This document shows, piece by piece, positions 9,190-18,599 of a DNA stretch of 64,000 nucleotides (the stretch's first letter is position 1; each line of letters begins with the position of its first letter). Position numbers and translations under genes: made by a program. The notes below the pieces were generated by a model. The model had not been told where the DNA came from and made no database searches. It saw nothing but the letters and a program-made list of their open reading frames with translations. The stretch covers positions 1 through 64,000 of the forward strand of contig JAAEAF010001117.1 of the NCBI GenBank assembly GCA_011037195.1. The letters run 5' to 3'. Origin of the DNA: Triatoma infestans. Lineage: Eukaryota; Arthropoda; Insecta; Hemiptera; Reduviidae.

Positions 9190-10155
9190 CAAACAAGACG
9201 GCAGACTTAGATTGCCAGAAGTTGAGGGCAGAGCTTCATTCTACTGCGACCTGCACTAAGAGGTGTATTGTGGATCCCCTATGATTATAGCACATCATTC
9301 AGTTTGCCCTCTTAATCATGCCTAGCAAAGCTAAAAGTGGCTCCATCATGAAGCTGATGGATGTGAGCTCGTGTGCTTATTCAGCCTACAATGCCCTGTT
9401 AATAGACCCACTATTAGCCTTATCCCTTTGGCTATGGCTCAGTTGGCCCCTGGTAAACTTAGGTAAAAATCAGAGATATTTTCCGTGATAGCCTGCTTCT
9501 TTATGTGGTCATCGACCGGTTTTGGGACTGCCTATCATCAGAATTCGTTTTTTTGTTGGGAGGCGTTCGTTGTACCTGGGTGGGTAAACACATGCTTTAC
9601 CGTTTTTCAAAGGCTAGTGTATATTGTTCCTTTTTGAAAACATCCACCCAGATATAACAAACCCCTTCTTAACCTAGTTAGGTCCTAACAAAAACCAATG
9701 TATCAACTAAATTTGCTCTGTACAAGTCTATGTTATCACGTTGTTTTTGACAAAAACATCCTGATGACGGGCCGTACAGACCCGAAACAAAAGCAGGCTA
9801 TCGCGGAAAATATCTTTGATGCTTTCCAGCTCTGAGTAATCAACCATAACAACTTAGGTAAATATCTTTTAATAAAGAATTTAGCCTGTCCTCTGCCTTA
9901 GGTGTTCTTTCCCACCATTGTAGACGCTGGTCTTCTATCCACTTCTTCGATAGAAGTTTGAATCTTGCTTCTGGGCTACCCGCAGAAGATCTCCGGGGCC
10001 TATAAAGTTATTCTTCGAGCTCTTCATTGCCAAGGCGTCCGCCCTTTCGTTGCTAAGGAACCCCGACCCCCAGGCGAGTGTCTTTCGAGACCCACCTCGG
10101 TAAGGGCAGACAGACAGTTACACACAAGGATACGGATCTCGTGTGACCATCGTTA
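9190..10155 (-). pseudogene. RNase-H LINE fragment interrupted by an F1 element
   Basis: On the minus strand the part at about 9863-10155 encodes the end of a retrotransposon RNase H (SNERADALAMKSS, the GNExADxLA motif) and then a tail with WIEDQRLQWW. The part at about 9190-9455 continues with GLLTGHCRLNKH, the LLTGHxxLNxH signature found after RNase H in I/R1/LOA-type LINE ORF2 proteins. The two halves are separated precisely by F1 copy D and its 12-bp target duplication. Several frameshifts and stops show the LINE was already dead or decayed since. No reverse transcriptase motif was seen nearby, so the copy is 5' truncated. Confidence 0.75.
9456..9862. mobile_element. F1 palindromic element copy D with 12-bp target duplication
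   Basis: The body is 9468-9850, flanked by perfect AACTTAGGTAAA at 9456-9467 and 9851-9862. Here the element is in reverse orientation: the short end (CAGAGATATTTTCCGTGATAG) is on the left and the full end (CTTTCCAGCTCTGAG, CAACCATAACAA) is on the right. The centre contains inverted ACCTGGGTGGGTAAACAC / ACATCCACCCAGAT. A hammerhead-like core CTGATGA (9761-9767), GGG...CCC, GAAAC is visible on the plus strand, with a deletion right after GAAAC. Confidence 0.9.
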
Positions 10156-10926
10156 GAATGGATGTATTTATTGGAATGAAAGTTATTCGTATGGTAGTAA
10201 TCATTGTATAAATTCCAAGACTGTGTACATCACATCACAGCTCTATTATTCACGAAAATAATGAATGAGTTTTTAGTTAGTTGCATTAATGTGTTATGGA
10301 TTCTTTTATCAATCTGCTGTGAAAGTTCTTCACTTTTCCAAATATTTTTATGTTGTCAAAATGTGATTTAGGGTTCAATATGGTAATATGCGTCACTATA
10401 ATCCTGTATTTTTCTTATCCTTATGCATTTTTTCTTTCGTTCAATAAAAATTATACAAATGTAAGGGTCAAACGAAAAATTTCTCACTTCATAACCCATA
10501 TTATATTTTAAAGATATTAACTTAAACGATACCTTTGTAGGCCTTAAAAAAGACCACAAAATTATCGAAACGTTGGCAGGAATCCCTTCCATTTTTTTAC
10601 ATACTACAATCGTATAGTTATAATAACCAACTGTTGATTGTCTATAATTTATTTATTTTTACAAAAATATCTTTAAGTTTCGATAATAGATTGTCATTTT
10701 CAAAGATATGCTACAATAAACTACAAAAATATAATAGAATTTCTATTTTGCATACGATCTGTCATTTGAAATACTCACACAACCTTGTCTTTACAATTAT
10801 ACAAATATAAAATGGTCAATTTTCCTTAAATTCAAATTTTACATACTTGTACTGACATAAATAGTAATTGTTGTGGTTAGTTCCGCAGAGACATTTTCCC
10901 TGATAGCCTGCTTCTTTTTGTGGTGT

Positions 10927-10964
10927 CATCGACCTGTTTCGGGCGTTCGCCCATCGTCAGGATG
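10927..10964 (-). ncRNA. Hammerhead-ribozyme-like core, left arm of F1 copy E
   Basis: On the minus strand: CATC (10961-10964), CTGACGA (10954-10960), U, stem II GGGC-GAAC-GCCC (10941-10952), GAAA (10937-10940), CAGGTC, then GATG (10927-10930). CATC and GATG form stem I, and the GTC before GATG is the expected cleavage triplet. The one departure from the canonical core is a single U between CUGANGA and stem II, comparable to the extra nucleotide known in one viroid hammerhead. Stem III would be minimal or formed between two RNA molecules. Catalysis is inferred, not shown. Confidence 0.75.
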
Positions 10965-11241
10965 TTTTTGTCATAAACCGTGTGATAACATAGACTTGCA
11001 CAATGGATTTTTAAAAGTGGTCTTGTTAGGATCTAACTAGGTTAAGAAGATGTTCGTTGATACCTGGGTGGGTAAACACATGTTTTTCCCCTTTTCAAAG
11101 GCTTCTGTATATTGTTCCTTTTAAAAACATCCACCCAGATACAACGAATCCCTTCTTAACCTAGTTAGGTCCTAACAAAAACCAATGTATCAACTAAATT
11201 TGCTCTGTACAAGTCTATGTTATCACATTGTTCTTGACAAA

Positions 11242-11284
11242 AACATCCTGATGATGGGCGTACGACCGAAACCGGTTGATGACC
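11242..11284 (+). ncRNA. Hammerhead-ribozyme-like core, right arm of F1 copy E
   Basis: CATC (11244-11247), CTGATGA (11248-11254), an extra U, a stem II of GG/CC around CGTACG, GAAA (11268-11271), self-complementary ACCGGT as stem III, a GTT in place of the cleavage triplet GTC, then GATG (11278-11281), which pairs with CATC. It points towards the left-arm copy. Confidence 0.75.
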
Positions 11285-11439
11285 ACAAAAAGAAGCTATC
11301 ACGGAAAATGTCTCTGATAAATAATAATGGTGGAGTGAAGAGACAATTCTTCCTTGATAGTAGAGAATTGATTATACTCCAGCAGAGAGCACCAATAACA
11401 CTCAACCAACACAATATAACGCCACAAATTCCGCACAAA

Positions 11440-11870
11440 CCTCCTCTGAAAACTGCACTTCCGGTTAACCGATTTTCTTCAAATTTTGAATTCTGCCAAA
11501 ACTTCTTATGTGTATTAAAATTATTTAAGTGTTAGAACCATATATTATGCTGAAATGATAATTTAGAGAAAAGATTAACAACGTTAATGTCCCCCCATCC
11601 CCCGAATACTTCCAGAAAAATCAGTTATACCGAGAAAAAAATGATCCATATAAAAGTGATAGGTATTTTTGTATGTAGATAGTATACAAAGTTTAAAGAA
11701 AATCGTTGGAGCCGTTTTTGAGAAAGTCGCCAAACACTTTTTTTAAAAATTATTCACTTAAGGCGCAATACCAAGTTTAAACATTTCCGCGATTCTTCGT
11801 TTTTTGAGATTTCGTTCACCCACACACACAGACTTTTGCTAAAAACATTTTTTTCGTTCTCAGGGGACTT
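11440..11870. repeat. Dispersed repeat R1, fullest copy
   Basis: The order seen here recurs elsewhere: CACTTCCGGTTAACCGATTT, CTTCAAATTTTGAATTC, ATGTGTATTAAAA, a CCCCCCATCCCCC tract, AAAAATCAGTT, AAAAGTGATAGGTATTT, GTAGATAGTATACAAAGTTT, AAAGAAAATCGTTGGAGCCG, TTTTTGAGAAAGTCGC, then CACACACACAGACTTTTGC. Other copies or pieces lie at 7110-7460, 16220-16400, 21180-21650, 23465-24130, 28250-28345, 40640-40990, 41030-41340 (reverse) and 48290-48450. No protein is encoded. Its classification is unknown to me. Confidence 0.7.
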
Positions 11871-11938
11871 CAACACATGCATTTCCTGTAAAGACTCAAT
11901 TTAGAAAATTGGACACGATCGCTATATTTCCTCTTATT

Positions 11939-12234
11939 AAGAGTAACATTGATCTTTTAGGTTTCCGCGGCGATTTTCATGATAAATCCTTGAATTTCCT
12001 GGTTGAGATCGCGTCCCTGGTTTGCTAAAAAAACCGACGTTTCACCGATTTTGCAATGAACATGTTCAGGGTCGTTCAAGCCACCTTTGACTACCTCATT
12101 CGCTTTCAAGTTTTAACGACCCTGAGAAGAGGCTCTTTGCTTCATGGGCGAAATTTTTGTTGTTGTTGTTTTTTTTTGGAAACCATGGACACGAACTCAA
12201 GCGGGTAACTCATGTGTTTTTCAAGAGTAACATT
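11939..12234. mobile_element. F3 palindromic element with 12-bp target duplication
   Basis: The body is 11951-12222, flanked by perfect AAGAGTAACATT at 11939-11950 and 12223-12234. The left end is GATCTTTTAGGTTTCCGCGG. The arms carry opposed hammerhead-like cores: on the minus strand GACCCTGAACATG...GGTGAAACGTCGGT (12020-12077), where GACC and GGT form stem I, and on the plus strand GACCCTGAGAAGAGG...GGGCGAAAT (12118-12153), which has lost the GTC end. The right arm stops within GGAAACCATGG...ACTCATGTGTTTTTC, short of the complement of the left terminal bases. Confidence 0.8.
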
Positions 12235-12239
12235 ATACA

Positions 12240-14250
12240 ATATTTGTCTATAGTAATAAAACATTCATTTCTCAAACAACAACTTATTTTAATTTTTCGG
12301 ACTTCCATGGTTCAAATATGGCATTTGAACAGCTTGATAAATAACAGTATATTATCATATTAATATATAACAGATCGTCTGCAAAAGACAAATGAAAAAT
12401 TTAAAACCAAAACCATATATTACATATATATCTATGTTTTCATCGTTTATTCTATGGTGAAAATGACAACCTATTGGCGAAACGTTAGGATATCTTGTTA
12501 AAATAAATAATATGAAAGCTATCAAGAGTTATTTCAAGTAAACAATCTTAATAATTGTTGACATGTCAACTAGTTGCATAATTTTTGTATTTCTTGTTTA
12601 ATTAACCTATAAACAGTAGCAGAATACAAATAATTTTGGGCACGGCGACTAGGCAAAATGGATAAGGTAAGATGGATAAGGAGATAGAATTGGAAGAGAA
12701 AATGTCGTCTCCTATTCAGATATTTACGATCCTGATCGGCAAAAGAGGATAAGAGAGAAGTGGAGTGGCTTGTACAACTCTGCAAGTTGGGTTACTAATG
12801 AGGAGCACAGTAAAGGTAAAAAATATATCTCTGAGTTGAAATTTTTGTTTTAATTTTATTTTTTAAAGGAAAGTCTTGTGTAAACGAGAAATTAACGCAT
12901 CCAGAATGCACGAATTACAAGAGGATACATAGTATCAGAAATCACACTCCTGATACATACACTGAAATTTCCATATAGCTGAAATAGTTTGCAACTTGTA
13001 TGCCACATGCAATCCAGTGCTAGACCGTGATACCATGATTTATTTACCTCACTTAGAACGTTGAGGGTAAGTAAATAGGAAAAGTTTTGGTAAGGAATGA
13101 CAGTGGACCGATATTTAGTGAAAGGGTTGTGTCGAAACTGTTACTCCACGCCTAACAGTGCCACAAAGAAGTTAGAAAAAGGAGAAGTCATTTTTTTTCT
13201 TAAAACAATTTCGTTTTAGGTCAATGTTTCCTCAACCTGTGGGATGCACGCCTTCCTTCGAAGAAGAGCGGTGAGGTGGAAAGCAAAGAAATAACAACCT
13301 TCAATAAAAAAATATAGCAGTAGATGCCTTAGGCCTCATAGGTCCATTGGTTCCTCGATATACACCCTCTTACATCAGATCTAATGGCAATCCAAGTGCT
13401 ATAGCCCTTTCGGCCATCTCCACTACGGATGAGGCAGCGGGAATAGGAAGATCACAAAAGATAAAGAGTTATATTCAATAGTCGAACATCCTAAGACTAG
13501 AACGGTTATTTTCCTCTATGAATGTTTCTGGGTACTAGGTCATATGTTGGAAAATCTCGTGGGGATAGGTTGACCAAATTATGGATGTCTTTCTCCCTTT
13601 TATTGGTTCGTCGAGCCTGGCATTGACGTGCCAAGGAGTGAGCTCGGTAGATTGTCACCAGCAGTCTAAGATGCTTATTGGCATCTGGTTGGATCTCTGA
13701 TTGTGTGTGTGTGTGGAGGGGCACTGCCGTGGTTAAAAGGAACGAGCTCATATCCGTCGAGTTTATGAAACACTCTGTTGAGAAGTAGACGAAAAGCACT
13801 GGATTATCTAGTACCTTAGGCACTCAAACCAGCATCACTCCTCCAAAAAGAATCAGAAACAATTCGTGAGTCCGAAGACAGAATTCCGACGTGCTGATTC
13901 ACAATCCCGAATTAATCTAGCACAATCTTTACAGCTTTGAATGGCCGCTGGCCCGGAACCACCTAACCAGTTTTTACGTGTTTTTCTTTCATATCCTATT
14001 ACCATCACAAAGATTGTGAATAACTACTCATCAATTTTATGACTACTTGCAACCCAGTAAAATTTCAGCCATCTTTAGATCTTGTCGAGGTGAGTGATAT
14101 TTCTTCTTCTATCCTCTAAAGCTGTATAAACATCTAGATGGTCTCAAGACTATTCTTTCTCCTTGGAGTGCAGCGCATATATAGGGGTCTTCCCCAATTC
14201 CTATCCACAATACGTCAACCAGAATGTAATCATGGTTGGTCAGTAATGTA
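12240..14250. other. No recognisable gene; possible LINE debris
   Basis: 12470-12500 has a decayed GGCGAAACGTTAGG hammerhead-like end. From about 13200 the composition rises in GC and resembles the degenerate LINE material elsewhere (for example 13380-13450, close to segments at 52 and 58.9 kb in reverse), but no frame is long enough to identify. Confidence 0.4.
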
Positions 14251-14269
14251 AAGCATGCTTTACCTCTTC

Positions 14270-14665
14270 TCTTTTGGGCAGATCACTTGGAATTCTTCCT
14301 CCCTGAGTCTAGTAAATGTTTCCATCGCTCTTTCTCCACCATTTCGTTCATAACTGGCGGACAACACTTCTTTTGCTTCCAACACAGATCAAACGACAAA
14401 GCTGTGCTTACTAGTATAGGAGAGTTTGGTTGATTCATTTCAGCTCCTTTTTTTGCCAGAAAATCTGTGACTTCATTTCCCAGCTAGTCCGCAATGGCCA
14501 GCAATCCATTGTTCGATGATGTTTCTGCTTTTTTCTGCTAAAACAAGCAGTCAGTTCTTATAATCTCGGAGGAAAAAACGTTGCGAGATCCTTTATGTTG
14601 GAAGCTGCTTGTGAATCTACCGGGATCACTATCTGTTTCCTTCATCTTTTAATGTCAGAGTGTCA
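14270..14665 (-). pseudogene. RNase-H LINE fragment
   Basis: On the minus strand a frame includes VDSQAASNIKDL (codons for DSQAA at 14603-14617), the second catalytic block of retrotransposon RNase H, and about 80 bp further on QWIAGHCGLAG, then after a one-base shift NEVTDFLAKKGAEM, which is the WxxGHxGxxGNExxDxLAKxGA motif. The catalytic order and spacing are right for the C-terminal RNase H of an I/R1-type LINE ORF2. A frameshift within the motif and stops show that it is dead. Confidence 0.75.
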
Positions 14666-15800
14666 ACCGTTAAGATATATTAAAAAAACAAAAAAGGCGG
14701 CCGATATCTCTAGATTAGATTATACATGATGAGATCGATTACAGTGAGACCATACACGTAAGTATGCGGTGTTTTTAATTCAAGTTGGAATAGATCGGGA
14801 ATCGAGGTCGCGGGAGAGTTTGGAGCGAGATCGGGAAAGTTTGGATGGAATCGCCCGATGTCCTATGATACTGTACGATCATCATAAAGACAGTGTGTGA
14901 CGAGGAAGATATCACTTAGAAAAGCTTGGTTAAGAGATAGACTCAGCAAATGGATCGATCAAACAGATAAGTTATATTTTCATTAATTTAGATTTTTTTT
15001 TTAATTGAAAAGAATCAGAGACCTCTTTAAAGATTTCACGCAACTTGCAAGTTCACGCTACTGACTGAAATTCAGTGAAGCTATAAAACATATCCAGCGT
15101 AAAAGGCGAAAATTATAAGCTGAAGAAAACACTTTTTTTCAGAGTACGTTGTATGTTTGTTGGTAAGTTGCATCGATAATACTTTATACGGAGTCGTTGA
15201 TGCGTACGTCATCATGTATGCAGAAAACCTAAAGCTAAATAATTGTTGCTAGGATGTGCTGTTTGCTTGTTTCAGCAACAATACGCAAAAGCTTTTATTT
15301 CTAAAGACTTTATTTACGGTTTGACTGTCAGATAAGTTTGCAAGATTGCTGTTAGGGAAATTTTCCCATTGATTCCAAGTTTCTGGACATCTCTAGGTCC
15401 ATACAATATCCAGTCCCAATCTCCTCATCAAAGGGTTCCCAATCTCCTGCATCTCTTAACCATGGAATGTTTCTTTCATGCTATCAAACAGAGCAGACTC
15501 ATTACTCCTAATCCCTTCTAGTGCTGACTGAAAGGGATTACCACTTCTTATCACAAAAGAGAATATATCTGCCAAAAACAATCCTAAAATCTAGTTATTT
15601 CTTATAACTTGGAATTCTGTAACATTTGGAAGCCATGTTTGATTTAAAAGCTATCTAATATTTATTTTATTTTATTATCAGTATCAAAAAATTATTTAAA
15701 AATGGTGGAATAATTGTTAAATTATAAGAATGAATTTCTCTTCACATTTCTTACCTACTATCTGGTATTTTATCCGTTGTAGCATACATATTCATTTTGT

Positions 15801-15838
15801 TCCTGACCGGTTTCGGATTCTCATCCATCTTCAGACCT
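15801..15838 (-). ncRNA. Hammerhead-ribozyme-like core, left arm of F2
   Basis: On the minus strand: CTGAAGA (15828-15834), an extra U, stem II GGAT-GAGA-ATCC (15815-15826), GAAA (15811-15814), CCGGTC, then AGGAAC. Stem II is a perfect 4-bp stem with a GAGA loop, ACCGGT is self-complementary, and GTC is the expected cleavage triplet. Stem I is poor. Confidence 0.7.
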
Positions 15839-15930
15839 AATTCACCAAGTTCTTGTAGAGAGTTCACTTCAACGTAATAATGTCATTTCTGGTGTCTAAT
15901 CATAATTTATAATAGTTCCATTTTGTCGTT

Positions 15931-15932
<2 letters not shown>

Positions 15933-15972
<40 letters not shown>

Positions 15973-15986
15973 CACACACACACACA
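15933..15986. repeat. CA microsatellite
   Basis: About 25 CA units with one interruption, in the loop of the F2 palindrome. Confidence 0.95.
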
Positions 15987-16099
15987 TAGTAACATGGCAT
16001 TAGAACCTGCCCATATAAATACAACCCACAAACCAACAAGTGTGAATGTAACAGAAACATTAGTTAAAGTAAAACTCTCTACACGAACTTGGTGAATTT

Positions 16100-16137
16100 G
16101 CTCTGGTGATGGATTAGAATACGAAACCAGTCAGGAA
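16100..16137 (+). ncRNA. Hammerhead-ribozyme-like core, right arm of F2 (mutated)
   Basis: CTGGTGA (16103-16109) in place of CUGANGA, a damaged stem II GGAT...ATAC, GAAA (16123-16126), CCAGTC, AGG. Clearly homologous to the left-arm core but with changes in two structural elements. Confidence 0.6.
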
Positions 16138-16399
16138 CAAAATGAATATGTGTGCTACAACGGATAAAATACCAGATAGTAGGTAAGAAATGTGAAGAGA
16201 AATCATTGAAGCCGAGAAAGAGAAAATTGGCTAAAAATATCTATTCAGTAAAAGTTGCATTTTCCGGTTGGAATGGAATTTGTCTGAAACCTTTGTTTCA
16301 GGTGTGGTGGTTAGCTAACTTTTTGAAGATATTTTGTTTACACATACAGACCATTCTATATTTTTCGGACGCGGGAGGACCTTAAAAATATGGATTTCC

Positions 16400-17035
16400 T
16401 TAAAGTAAATTTGGAAACTCTCTCTTGCATACTGGACTACTGTTAAGCCCTTTACAAGGTCGGCTTGTAATCACTTTTTCTTACCGCTAGAGCGATCTTC
16501 TAAGTGAGAGATTAGCTGAGATTGGAATGGGTTTAAGCCGATTCACCAATACGTGACTGGTATGACAGAGAATGTAAGTGAAAACGTAACGCGTTAATAA
16601 CGACTTAATGCGATTGTTGATGAAACTACTGAATGGTTTACATTTTTTCTGTGGCAAATTTACTGTCTATTGATTCCATTACAATTACAAGAATAATTTA
16701 ATTTAATTTTTGCCTGCATCTTTTAATATACATCTTTTATAAATTAATTAAAAATACCATAAATGAAACCAGTTATAGAATTTTGAATTCAATTTTTTTT
16801 TTTAAATTCTTTAGCACTCTCTCTATCAATCGTATCTCTCAAAATAGTTGTGCATCCAATAAAAAAAATATACATATATATTGATTACAAGACAATGTAT
16901 GTCTAATATTGAAATTGATTTTAAAACTTAGTTGCTTAATAGCAACTAAGTTTTGTTTTGACTGGTTTATGACAACACTCAAACTTCATGAATTTAAACT
17001 TCAAAATCTAAAAAAAATCACCTACCATTATACAC
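16400..17035. other. No recognisable gene
   Basis: Unique-looking and AT-rich sequence. AT content rises after 16660. I see no conserved frame. Confidence 0.5.
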
Positions 17036-17038
17036 AAA

Positions 17039-17150
17039 TTAATTCGGCACCGAGGACCAGATCACTTAATAATCAACAATTTCGTCCAGGCTAAGCTAAC
17101 TGTTTTCAAAACCAATCTGTATGTAAGCATTTCCTAATGTTTTTAAAGAT
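17039..17150 (+). repeat. Dispersed repeat R2, copy 1
   Basis: TTCGGCACCGAGGACCAGA, ATCAACAATTTCGTCCAGGC, and TTTTCAAAACCAATCTGTAT followed by GTAAG are repeated at 18270-18362 with about 85% match by eye. No coding capacity. Confidence 0.75.
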
Positions 17151-17879
17151 ATCTAAGAAAAACAATAATTTTTATTTATTTATTTATTTTAATATGAAAT
17201 AATCATGTAAAGCAGATGTATTTATTTTAGTTCTATTTTCATTGATTTAATTTCTTAATTACATTTAATTTTATCTCTCGAGTTCAGTGCAATGTCCGTA
17301 ACTTCAGATTTCAACATAATGACAAAAATAAAATCTTTATTCAAAAAAACAAAAATCTTCTTGTTAAATAGGGCATACTGAATTTTTGTTTAATTTCAGA
17401 TATAATTTAATTAATTTTTTTTAATTAAAGAAATGCATATAAAGTGATGCAATCTCTTGGACATACGCCATTTTAAACAGTTAATCTAATCATACATCCT
17501 GGAATTGGATGAACCAAACCAAGAAAACCAGGTCGATGATTAAAAAGAAAAGTGAAGCCTGACACTGGACCTAAATCAAAGTTGAGGGGCTATCTCTCCT
17601 TCGTGAGGGGGGGGGCATACCTTAGTTATATTACTTGATGGCCCGTTCAAGGTCTACAGAGCTCTTTTCAGTTATGGTATGGAAAGAACAAAGTAGTTGA
17701 GATTAATATAAATATAGCTTCAACCTAAGGTCAAAGAAAGAAAGACCACATAATCGAATGTAATGGAAAGTTGCTGAATTGCATCAATTAAAGGACACTG
17801 AAAGTTAATTATTGACACCACTTAGAGAACCTTACTATCATTGAATGTTTTTATGGCCACCTTAGTGGGTCATATTTCA

Positions 17880-18590
17880 ATTAAAAGCTTATTAAGCCCC
17901 CCCCCGCCAGTTTGGCGTGTTATTAGATTGATTGTGACCTGCTAGTGCACTGTGCTGTCTCACTGCAGGTTCACTATAGCCCACCACTACTCTGCCGCAT
18001 TACTACTGAAAGCCTATTATGGCCATGTTACCATTGAAGGCTCGGACCCGATTATGAGCCTGAGCCCCCTAATGAACGATTGAAGTTTCATTATGGTGCT
18101 TTGTATTACTTTTCTAGTGTACCGTACTACAGCTGAAAGCACTCTAGATGTGCCGTATCACCACTGAATGCTTCATTCATGCCTCTTAATGCACCGCGTT
18201 ATCACTGAAGACTCGTATGACACCCTAATGCGCCATGTTACTAAAAAAACTTAAAACCGTTAAACCTAGAATCCGGCACTGAGGACCAAAGCACTCAATT
18301 TTCAACAATTTCGTCCCGGCTAGGTTAACTCTTTTCAAAACCAATCTGTATGTAAGAATGTCCCTATTTTATGGCTCTCTAGTCTGTCAACCCTGAAGAT
18401 TCATCATTACCACATAGTATGACTCATTATCACTGATAACTAATATGCACTCCTCTCTAGTGCGCTGACAGCTCATATGACCTCCCACCCCCTTGTATGC
18501 TTTATTACAATGAAGACATATGTAGCCCCTTTAATGCACCTTGCTGTCACTGGAAGGTCGCATATTGGGGTCCCTAATATTTCCCTGATG
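17880..18590 (+). repeat. Degenerate minisatellite, about 40-50 bp period, interrupted
   Basis: A diverged unit of the type TAATGCACC-GT-TTATCACTGAAGACTC-TATGACACCC repeats at least a dozen times: for example ACTACTGAAAGCC, ACCATTGAAGGC, CAGCTGAAAGCAC, ACCACTGAATGC, ATCACTGAAGACTC, GTCACTGGAAGGTC. Repeat copy R2 (18270-18362) interrupts it. The GC content is higher than in the surroundings. Confidence 0.7.
18270..18362 (+). repeat. Dispersed repeat R2, copy 2
   Basis: TCCGGCACTGAGGACCAAAG, TTCAACAATTTCGTCCCGGC and TTTTCAAAACCAATCTGTAT match copy 1. It is inserted in the minisatellite. Confidence 0.75.
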
Positions 18591-18599
18591 ACATCACGG

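Larger units (their letters stand above)
10857..11327. mobile_element. F1 palindromic element copy E, best hammerhead pair
   Basis: The body is 10868-11316. Flanking repeats ATAAATAGTAA (10857-10867) and ATAAATAATAA (11317-11327) differ at one position. The left end starts TTGTTGTGGTTAGTTCCGC and the right end stops at GAAAATGTCTCTG, as in copies A and B. The interior is itself palindromic, including GGTTAAGAAGATGTTCG / ACGAATCCCTTCTTAACC and ACCTGGGTGGGTAAACAC / ACATCCACCCAGAT. Each arm carries a well-preserved hammerhead-like core, annotated separately. Confidence 0.85.
15737..16204. mobile_element. F2 palindromic element with central CA microsatellite
   Basis: Terminal arms match over at least 65 bp: ATTTCTCTTCACATTTCTTACC / GGTAAGAAATGTGAAGAGAAAT, then ACTATCTGGTATTTTATCCG and its complement CGGATAAAATACCAGATAGT. 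Both arms carry a hammerhead-like core directed inwards. The centre holds a long CA run and AT-rich DNA. Its outer part in the related copy at 59.2 kb (TCCAGCATTGCGGATCCATCC) resembles the F1 end (TCCAGCTCTGCGGAACCAACC), so F1 and F2 are probably related. I found no target duplication. Confidence 0.8.

Noticed and set aside
10560..10600. GAAACGTTGG at 10565 as another intact hammerhead
   Set aside because: The CUGANGA box and stem II cannot be found in front of it; treated as a decayed relic together with 8690-8740.
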